DNA from: JBOGUF01 sp050696075
GTDB taxonomy: Bacteria; Chloroflexota; Chloroflexia; Thermomicrobiales; UBA6265
DNA: 19,359 bases
Assembly: GCA_050696075.1 (NCBI GenBank)
Contig: JBOGUF010000086.1
Location: forward strand, 1-19,359
Reading direction: 5' to 3'
The notes below the pieces were generated by a model that saw nothing but the letters and a program-made list of their open reading frames with translations, ran no database searches and was not told the DNA's origin. Below, piece after piece: positions 14,095-19,359 of this stretch (positions are counted from its first letter, which is position 1; each line of letters starts with the position of its first letter). Position numbers and translations under genes: made by a program.

Positions 14095-15603
14095 ATGTCG
14101 TCCGCGGATTATCGCTCGTACTTGCGACATGCATTGAACCGCCGGAAGTTGATGGGGCTCGGCGCCGCCGCCGGGCTCTCCGCCGTGGGCCTGCGCGGGG
14201 GAAACGCCTTCGCCCAAGGCTCCGATACCGGGGTCGACGAGAATTGGACCCCGGAGTTGATCCGGCAACGCGCCGGCACGCTCGAAGTCGACACCGCGGC
14301 CGATTGCGCCAAGGTCGTTCCCCTCGACCACACGGGCCGAGTCAGCTACTGGTACGTCGGCCCGAACCAGGCCTCGACCGAGCTCGATCGCCAGATCCAC
14401 GACGAGTTCTGGGCCGCCTTCCACGCCACCTATCCGAACATCGAGGTCGAGCAGAACAACCTCGACTACAACCAGATGATCGACAAGGTCCGCACCGCCG
14501 CTCTCGGTGGCGCGGCGCCGGCCGTCGCCAGGATGCCGATCCTGTGGGGCGTTGAGTTCGCGGCCAAGGGCCAATTGATGGAGTTTGCGCCCGAGGACGT
14601 TGGCTACGCGACCGAGGATTTTTGGCCGGGCGCAATGAAGTCGGTGACCTGGGACGGCAAGGTCTACGGCGTGCCGACCAACAACGAGACGATGGCGCTG
14701 ATCTGGAACGCCGGCATCTTCGAGGAAGCCGGCCTGCCCCCTGACGAGCCCCCGGCGACCTGGGCCGACCTGGTCGCGTACTCGAAGCAGATCAAGGAGA
14801 ACACCGGCAAGGACGGCTTTGGCATGGTCGCCCGCGTCAACGCCGGCAACACGCCGTTCCGCGCCATGCCGATCCTCTGGGCCTACGGCGGCGGCGCGCT
14901 CGACGAGGCGGAGGAGAGCCCAACCTACCAAGAGGTCTTCATTAACAACGACGGGACGAAGGCGGCCCTCACCGACTACTACAACATGTATGTCCGCGAC
15001 AAGTCGGTGCCGGTCTCGGCGCTGACCAACACCCAGACCGAGAACGCCGACCCGTACATCGCCGGCAACCTGGCGATGGTGATCAGTCACCCCAGCGAGT
15101 ACGCCAAGATGCTCGAGCTGGCGGCGGATGCGACGGGCGACGACAAGGCGATCGCCGATCAGGTGGTCGAGAATATCCGCTACGGGTTGATCCCCGAGGG
15201 GACCGTGCGCCGTTCTGTCGTCTTCGGCGGCTCGAACGTCCACGTTTTCAACCCGGACATCGTCGATGGCGAGTGGGACGTCGACTCGGCGCGGGCGCTG
15301 ATCGCCTTCTCGACCGGACCCGAGTGGTCGACCAGGCAAGCCTGGACCGGCTCGAACCCCGGGCACCGCAAGGGCTTCGAGACGACCTGGATGCAGCAGC
15401 GGCTGGAGGAGATCCAGTTCCTCGACGTGACCACGTCGATGCTGCCCTACGGCGTCCCCTTCCCGGTGATCCCGGAATCGACCGAGATCATGAACATCAT
15501 CGTCCCGGAGTTGCTCCAGAACGTTCTGACCGAGACGATGACCGTCGACGAGGCCGCCGACGACGCGGCGGCGAAGATTGAAGAGTTGTTGACGGGGCTG
15601 TAG
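14095..15603 (+). CDS. Tat-exported extracellular solute-binding protein (family 1, sugar-type)
   Basis: This is a 502-residue protein. A twin-arginine signal (NRRKLMGLGAAAG, about residues 15-27, end near AFAQG) means export in folded form. The rest has the SBP_bac_1 layout: FWAAFHATYPNIEVE, TWDGKVYGVPTNNE, ALIWNAGIFEEAGL, EPPATWADLVAYSKQI, then GNLAMVISHPSEY and a C-terminal helical part. It should deliver a sugar or sugar acid to an ABC importer, but no permease or ATPase is in the window. AGGAGGAGA before the ATG at 14095 fixes the start. It is highly similar to the protein encoded at 17222-18709, and the two flank a galactonate-dehydratase-like gene, which suggests a sugar-acid ligand (inference). 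Confidence 0.88.
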   Translation: MSSADYRSYLRHALNRRKLMGLGAAAGLSAVGLRGGNAFAQGSDTGVDENWTPELIRQRAGTLEVDTAADCAKVVPLDHTGRVSYWYVGPNQASTELDRQIHDEFWAAFHATYPNIEVEQNNLDYNQMIDKVRTAALGGAAPAVARMPILWGVEFAAKGQLMEFAPEDVGYATEDFWPGAMKSVTWDGKVYGVPTNNETMALIWNAGIFEEAGLPPDEPPATWADLVAYSKQIKENTGKDGFGMVARVNAGNTPFRAMPILWAYGGGALDEAEESPTYQEVFINNDGTKAALTDYYNMYVRDKSVPVSALTNTQTENADPYIAGNLAMVISHPSEYAKMLELAADATGDDKAIADQVVENIRYGLIPEGTVRRSVVFGGSNVHVFNPDIVDGEWDVDSARALIAFSTGPEWSTRQAWTGSNPGHRKGFETTWMQQRLEEIQFLDVTTSMLPYGVPFPVIPESTEIMNIIVPELLQNVLTETMTVDEAADDAAAKIEELLTGL

Positions 15604-15615
15604 CCGACGAGCTAT

Positions 15616-15664
15616 CAGCCGTCAGCCGTCAGCCGTCAGCCGTCAGCCGTCAGCCGTTAGCCGT
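15616..15664. repeat. Heptamer tandem array (seven units)
   Basis: Six consecutive perfect copies of CAGCCGT (15616-15657) are followed by TAGCCGT (15658-15664) and a partial TAGC. It starts 12 bases after the stop of the first solute-binding gene. Confidence 0.9.
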
Positions 15665-15684
15665 TAGCAGCCCTCACCCCCTGA

Positions 15685-15713
15685 CCCCCTCTCCCGCGCA
15701 TCGGGAGAGGGGG
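15685..15713. terminator. Hairpin with 12-bp stem after the first solute-binding gene
   Basis: CCCCCTCTCCCG (15685-15696) pairs exactly with CGGGAGAGGGGG (15702-15713) over a five-base loop. No T-run follows. It may terminate transcription or be a dispersed REP-like element. Confidence 0.5.
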
Positions 15714-15843
15714 GGACGGTGTTCTTGCCTGGCCGTCTCGGCGTCGAGACATCGCCGGTCGTTGCCGACCGCCGGTCCGAGCGAAGCCGCTCACCATGTG
15801 ATTGTCCGCGCGTGCAATTGCGCGAGACGCTGTTGGGAGTGGC

Positions 15844-16974
15844 ATGCGTATAGCGGCCGTCAAGACGTCGTTGATGCGGGTCGACCGCCAGAATTGGCTC
15901 TTCGTCACCATCGAAACCGACGAGGGTATCTCCGGCATCGGGGAAGCGTCGCTGGAAGGGCGCGAGCTCACGGTTGAGGCAGCGGTTCGGGACCACGCGC
16001 GCTACCTGGTCGGCCAGGACCCCCTCAGGATTTCGCACCACTGGCAGGCGATGTATCGGCACGGCTTCTGGCGCGGCGGCGTGGTGCTCAACACCGCGCT
16101 CTCCGGGCTGGAACAGGCGCTCTGGGACATCAAAGGCAAGGCGCTTGGCGTCCCGGTCTACGAGTTGCTCGGTGGGCGGGCGCGCGACCGCATCCGCGTC
16201 TACACCCACTGCCGGGGCGCGACCCCGGAGGAGGCTGCCGAGCGGGCGCTCGCCCTGGTGGCCGAGGGGTTCACCGCGCTCAAGTTCGGCTCGTGGCCGG
16301 CGGGGGAGGCGGACGATCGGGCGGCGGTCCGCTGGGCGGCCACGCTGATCGAGACGGTGCGCGCCGCGGTCGGTCCCGACGTCGACCTGATGGTCGACAA
16401 CCACGGCCGCTCCGCGCCCGGCGCGGCGATCGAGCTGGCGCATGCGCTCGCCCCCTACAACCTGCTCTTCCTGGAAGAATTGACGCCACCGGACAACATC
16501 CTGGCCTTGGAGCGCGTCAAGCAGGCGAACGTCAACGTCCGGCTGGCCACCGGCGAACGCCTCTTCACCAAGTGGGGGTTCCGCGAGCTCTTCGAGCGCC
16601 AGATCGTGGAGGTGGTTCAACCGGACATCTGTCACGACGGCGGCATCCTGGAGACCCGCCTCATCGCCGGCATGGCCGAGGCGTATTACGTCAAGGTCGC
16701 CCCGCACAACCCGAATGGGCCGGTCGCCACCGCCGCCTCCGTCCATCTGGCGGCGGCCATCCCGAACTTTCTCATTCTCGAATACGCGCGGAACGAGCCT
16801 CACCGATCCCTCGTCCAGCGGAATGGACCGCGGGTCGAGGGGGGCTATATCGCGGTCCCGACGGCGCCCGGTTTGGGCATCGAGCTCGACGAGGAGGTGA
16901 TTGCGGCCCATCCCTATGAAGCGCGCGACTATCCCGGCGTCTTCGACGCCGATGGAGCCGTGGCCGACGTGTAG
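15844..16974 (+). CDS. Enolase-superfamily D-galactonate dehydratase-like enzyme
   Basis: This 376-residue protein has the mandelate racemase/muconate lactonising fold. The first 125 residues are the capping domain (GIGEASLEG, HGFWRGGVVLNTALSG, ALWDIKGKALG). In the barrel, D185 and H187 (VDNHGR), E211 (FLEEL), E238 (ATGERL), H288 (APHNPNGP) and E313 (ILEYAR) line up with the acid, metal and base residues I recall for galactonate dehydratase (D183, H185, E209, E235, H285, E310 in E. coli DgoD). The likely reaction is dehydration of D-galactonate or a similar aldonate to a 2-keto-3-deoxy acid. GGGAG about six bases upstream supports the ATG at 15844. It lies between two solute-binding genes, and its TAG stop is the first three bases of a heptamer array. 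Confidence 0.86.
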   Translation: MRIAAVKTSLMRVDRQNWLFVTIETDEGISGIGEASLEGRELTVEAAVRDHARYLVGQDPLRISHHWQAMYRHGFWRGGVVLNTALSGLEQALWDIKGKALGVPVYELLGGRARDRIRVYTHCRGATPEEAAERALALVAEGFTALKFGSWPAGEADDRAAVRWAATLIETVRAAVGPDVDLMVDNHGRSAPGAAIELAHALAPYNLLFLEELTPPDNILALERVKQANVNVRLATGERLFTKWGFRELFERQIVEVVQPDICHDGGILETRLIAGMAEAYYVKVAPHNPNGPVATAASVHLAAAIPNFLILEYARNEPHRSLVQRNGPRVEGGYIAVPTAPGLGIELDEEVIAAHPYEARDYPGVFDADGAVADV

Positions 16975-16992
16975 GCGTTAGGCGTTAGGCGT
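16972..16992. repeat. Heptamer tandem array starting on the stop codon
   Basis: Three perfect copies of TAGGCGT are followed by an imperfect TAGGGCGT (16993-17000). The first TAG is the stop of the dehydratase gene. Because seven is not a multiple of three, the array places TAG in all three frames. Confidence 0.85.
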
Positions 16993-17009
16993 TAGGGCGT
17001 GTCTGCACC

Positions 17010-17155
17010 CCGTCATGCTGAGGCATCGAAGCATCCCCGCGCGCAGCGCGGCGGCCCCCCGACCCCCAATCCTGGGGGAGCACGACGGAGCGGCTGCGCC
17101 GGGGGATGCCCGTCGGTTCCTCAGGGCGTGCTTCGGCGTCGCTTCAGCATGACGG
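17010..17155. repeat. MITE-like long inverted repeat, upstream copy
   Basis: The ends CCGTCATGCTGAGGC (17010-17024) and GCTTCAGCATGACGG (17141-17155) are complementary at 14 of 15 positions. Inside, GCATCCCC near 17031 pairs with GGGGATGC near 17102, and CCCCCAATCCTGGGGG forms an inner hairpin, so about 146 bases fold into one long stem. No ORF. It fills most of the 247-base gap before the second solute-binding gene and resembles dispersed GTCATnCTGAG-type hairpins of many bacterial genomes. Confidence 0.65.
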
Positions 17156-17204
17156 AGCTTGGCAAACGCCGCCTAGGCGTTAGGGGATCCTATCCGACGA
17201 TCCT

Positions 17205-17212
17205 GGAGGAGG
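17205..17212 (+). promoter_or_regulatory. Ribosome binding site supporting a TTG start
   Basis: GGAGGAGG lies nine bases before the TTG at 17222. No in-frame ATG precedes the Tat signal, so this site decides the start of the second solute-binding gene. Confidence 0.6.
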
Positions 17213-17221
17213 ACCGACCGT

Positions 17222-18709
17222 TTGCTGAATCGGCGCGCATTGCTGGGGTATGGCGCCGCCGCGGGTCTCTCCGCCGCGGCTATGCACTCGCCAGGAGCGC
17301 TCGCCAACCTGATCCAAGATGACACCAACCGCACCATCCAGCCGGACGAGTGGACGCCGGAGTACATCCGCGAGATCGCCGGCACCATCGAGGTCAACAC
17401 CGCCGAGGAGGTGAGCGAGATCGTCCCGCTCGACCACGCGGGGAAGATCACCTTCTGGAACGTGGGCCCGAACGAGGCGTCGCCCGAGATCGAGAAGCAG
17501 ATGTACGACGCCTTTTGGACGGCCTTCAAGGAGACCTATCCCAATATCGAGGTCGATACCCTCAACCTCGACTACAACGGGATGATCGACAAGCTGCGCA
17601 CGGCGTCGCTCGGCAACGCCGCGCCGAGCGTGGCCCGGATGACGATCCTCTGGGTGCCCGAGTTCACCGCCCGCGGCTACCTGGAGCCGATCGACCTCGC
17701 GGAGTACGGCCATACGCCGGATCTCTTCTGGAACGGTGCGCTGCAGTCGGTCACCTGGGAGGGGCAAACCTACGGTATCCCGACCAACAACGAGACGATG
17801 GCGCTGATCTGGAACGCCGGCATCTTCGACGAGGCCGGCCTGCCGCCCGACGAGCCACCGGCGACCTGGGCCGATCTGGTCGAGTACTCGAAGCAGATCA
17901 AGGAGAACACCGGCAAGAACGGCTATGGGCTCGTCGCGCGGGTCAACGCCGGCAATACGCCGTATCGCGCCATGCCCGCCATCTGGGCCTACGGCGGCGG
18001 CGCGCTCGACGAGGCGGAGCCGGAGCCGACCTATCAGAAAGTGCTCATTAACAACGAGGGGACGCGCGCCGCGTTGCAGACGCACTACGACATGTACGTC
18101 CGCGATAAATCGGTCCCGGCGTCCGCCCTGACCAACACCCAGACCGAGAACGCGGACCCCTTTATCGCTGGCGACCTGGCGATGGTGATTAGCCATCCGA
18201 GCGAGTACGCGAAATTGCTCGACATGGCGGCGGCGGCGACCGGTGACGACAAGGCGATCGCCGATCAGGTGGTCGAGAATATCCGCTACGGGTTGATCCC
18301 CGAGGGACCGGCGCGGCGGGCGGTCGTCTTTGGCGGTTGGAGCATCCACAAGTTCCGCGACGAGTTCGTCGACGGCGACAACGACCCGCTGGCGGCCAAG
18401 GCGCTGATGGCATTCATGACGACTCCCGAATGGTCGACCAAGCTCTTCTGGGCTGGCTCCAACCCCGGCAACTTGCGCGGGTTCCAGACCCAATGGATGA
18501 AGGAGCGCCTGGAGCAGATCAAGTTCCTCGACGTCACCACCTCGATGCTCCCCTACGGCATCTCCTACCCGGTCGTGCCCGAGGCGGCGGAGATGATGAA
18601 CATCATCGTGCCGGACATGCTGCAAAACGTGCTGACGGAGACGATGTCGATCGAGGACGCCACCGACGACGCGGCGGCGAAGATCGAGGAGTTGATCACG
18701 GGGCTCTAG
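17222..18709 (+). CDS. Second Tat-exported solute-binding protein, paralogue of the first
   Basis: This 495-residue protein has a short twin-arginine signal right at the start (NRRALLGYGAAAG, about residues 3-15), then the same SBP_bac_1 layout as the protein encoded at 14095-15603. Many segments are identical, for example NNETMALIWNAGIF and GDDKAIADQVVENIRYG. The first ATG inside the frame (17283) would remove the signal, so the TTG at 17222 with GGAGGAGG upstream is preferred. The paralogue begins about 13 residues earlier. By family it is the extracellular ligand-binding part of an ABC importer for a sugar or sugar acid. Two MITE-like hairpins flank it. It could be a duplicate specialised for a related ligand. 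Confidence 0.87.
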   Translation: MLNRRALLGYGAAAGLSAAAMHSPGALANLIQDDTNRTIQPDEWTPEYIREIAGTIEVNTAEEVSEIVPLDHAGKITFWNVGPNEASPEIEKQMYDAFWTAFKETYPNIEVDTLNLDYNGMIDKLRTASLGNAAPSVARMTILWVPEFTARGYLEPIDLAEYGHTPDLFWNGALQSVTWEGQTYGIPTNNETMALIWNAGIFDEAGLPPDEPPATWADLVEYSKQIKENTGKNGYGLVARVNAGNTPYRAMPAIWAYGGGALDEAEPEPTYQKVLINNEGTRAALQTHYDMYVRDKSVPASALTNTQTENADPFIAGDLAMVISHPSEYAKLLDMAAAATGDDKAIADQVVENIRYGLIPEGPARRAVVFGGWSIHKFRDEFVDGDNDPLAAKALMAFMTTPEWSTKLFWAGSNPGNLRGFQTQWMKERLEQIKFLDVTTSMLPYGISYPVVPEAAEMMNIIVPDMLQNVLTETMSIEDATDDAAAKIEELITGL

Positions 18710-18737
18710 CTTTCCGCTCGCGGGTTCGCTTGCCATG

Positions 18738-18828
18738 CCCCGTCATTCCGAGCGTCAGTGAGGAATTGTCCCGTTCTCTTTACAACGGCGAGATTCCTCG
18801 CGTGGACTCCGCGCTCGGAGTGACGGGG
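18738..18828. repeat. MITE-like inverted repeat, downstream copy
   Basis: CCCCGTCATTCCGAGCG (18738-18754) and CGCTCGGAGTGACGGGG (18812-18828) are complementary at 16 of 17 positions. AGGAATT and GATTCCTC extend the pairing inside. The 91-base element starts 29 bases after the second solute-binding gene and could also act as its 3' hairpin. Confidence 0.65.
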
Positions 18829-18840
18829 TGAGGTCGCTGA

Positions 18841-18969
18841 ATGACGACGGGAAGCGCGGAACGTTGGGGCTTTGCAGACGGCGGTGAGCGACACGTGTGG
18901 GTGGAGGTTGGCGGGTCTGAATTACGCGGCGGCCAACGTCCGGACGTAGTGGCCGGGGACGAAAACTGA
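18841..18969 (+). CDS. Possible small protein (42 residues), doubtful
   Basis: An ATG at 18841 with GGTGAGG seven bases upstream opens a 42-codon frame ending with TGA at 18967-18969. It encodes a polar peptide with ERHVWVEVGG and GQRPDVVAGDEN. The composition looks coherent for a real protein or a protein tail, but nothing is recognisable and a chance ORF is possible. It faces the broken gene on the other strand. Confidence 0.25.
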   Translation: MTTGSAERWGFADGGERHVWVEVGGSELRGGQRPDVVAGDEN

Positions 18970-18980
18970 TGGTCGGTGCG

Positions 18981-19359
18981 CTAGGGCGCGATGCCGATCA
19001 GCACGAGTGGCACAGCCGGAACTCCCCGGCCCTGCCGAATAACGTTGTACAACTCACCTTCGTAGTACGCGATCCCGGATGACATTTCCCGGCTGGACAT
19101 TTCCTTCATGGGAAGGAGTTCCACTCCAACGTCGATCACGTCACCAACGTAAAAGGCCATGTGCTTCACAAAGAGATCGTAGGCAATGGAGTGACCCCCT
19201 AAAAGCGAACCACCGACCAAGTCACCCCCTCGCCGTTGCTGCATGACTCGCGGCGCATGCGATCGGCGGCACCTCGCCGCGACTCGCGTGCAGTCGTTTC
19301 GCGTTGGAGACATCCGCGATGAACCGGTCGAGAATGAACCGGTCGAGGTTCGCCGCGGC
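18981..19359 (-). pseudogene. 3' part of a frame-broken gene, possibly a BglII/BstYI-like restriction endonuclease
   Basis: The minus-strand frame entering at 19359 reads NLDRFILDRFIADVSNAKRL and hits TGA at 19224-19222. The neighbouring frame carries on with GGSLLGGHSIAYDLFVKHM, DVIDVGVELLPMKEMSS, SSGIAYYEGELYNVIRQGR and VPAVPLVLIGIAP to the stop at 18981. Removing one base from the CCCCC run at 19225-19229 would join them into 125 residues, open at the window edge. The IDVGVE...MSSG...GRGVPAVPLVLIGI pattern recalls the C-terminal part of BglII/BstYI-type restriction enzymes; this is from memory and uncertain. The N-terminus lies outside the window. A 15-base duplication (19319-19348) repeats LDRFI. 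Confidence 0.45.

Noticed and set aside
14080..15366. 428-residue minus-strand open frame opposite the first solute-binding gene
   Set aside because: Codon-bias shadow. The same kind of shadow recurs at 17180-18736 opposite the paralogue, as expected from sequence similarity.
15616..15664. CRISPR-like array
   Set aside because: The seven-base units are directly adjacent with no spacers, so it is a simple tandem repeat.
17010..17155. Riboswitch or structured RNA gene upstream of the second solute-binding gene
   Set aside because: It is one long imperfect hairpin with terminal inverted repeats of a dispersed-element type, and no known riboswitch core was recognised.

Overview
The window looks like high-GC chromosomal DNA from a Chloroflexota bacterium of the Thermomicrobia type (Sphaerobacter/Thermomicrobium-like). 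This is inferred from style: large AAA-LuxR regulators, Tat-exported sugar-binding proteins, enolase-superfamily sugar-acid dehydratases, and secreted proteins carrying short EATP-type tags. No rRNA, tRNA, CRISPR array or transposase was seen.

Region 1 (1-3043, + strand) is a mau-like cluster. It holds the 3' end of a MauE-like membrane protein, a MauD-like membrane-anchored thioredoxin, and a very cysteine-rich exported protein resembling the methylamine dehydrogenase light chain, whose frame is broken once. Two unrecognised membrane proteins and a secreted protein follow. No large subunit is visible, so this may be a disulfide-maturation system for an extracellular Cys-rich protein rather than a classical amine dehydrogenase.

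Region 2 (3109-7046) starts with a ManD-type dehydratase on the minus strand. An accessory-looking, more AT-rich stretch follows: a lone MbcA/ParS-like antitoxin, a broken unknown gene coupled to a uracil-DNA-glycosylase-fold protein, and a convergent overlapping pair of small genes.

Region 3 (7127-13793) holds an amidohydrolase, a methyltransferase plus secreted-cupin operon on the minus strand, and a large ATPase-LuxR regulator divergent from a secreted cupin-like protein.

Region 4 (13794-18709, + strand) contains a good promoter, a Tat-exported solute-binding protein, a galactonate-dehydratase-like enzyme and a second paralogous solute-binding protein. This suggests sugar-acid uptake and catabolism, although no ABC permease or ATPase gene lies in the window.

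Region 5 (18710-19359) has a MITE-like hairpin, a doubtful small ORF and the 3' part of a frame-broken gene that may encode a BglII/BstYI-like restriction endonuclease.

Three features cut across the regions. Heptanucleotide tandem repeats sit at the 3' ends of four genes, often including the stop codon. Two MITE-like hairpins flank the second solute-binding gene. All three broken frames can be repaired by a one-base change in a short G/C run, which raises the question of sequencing indels.
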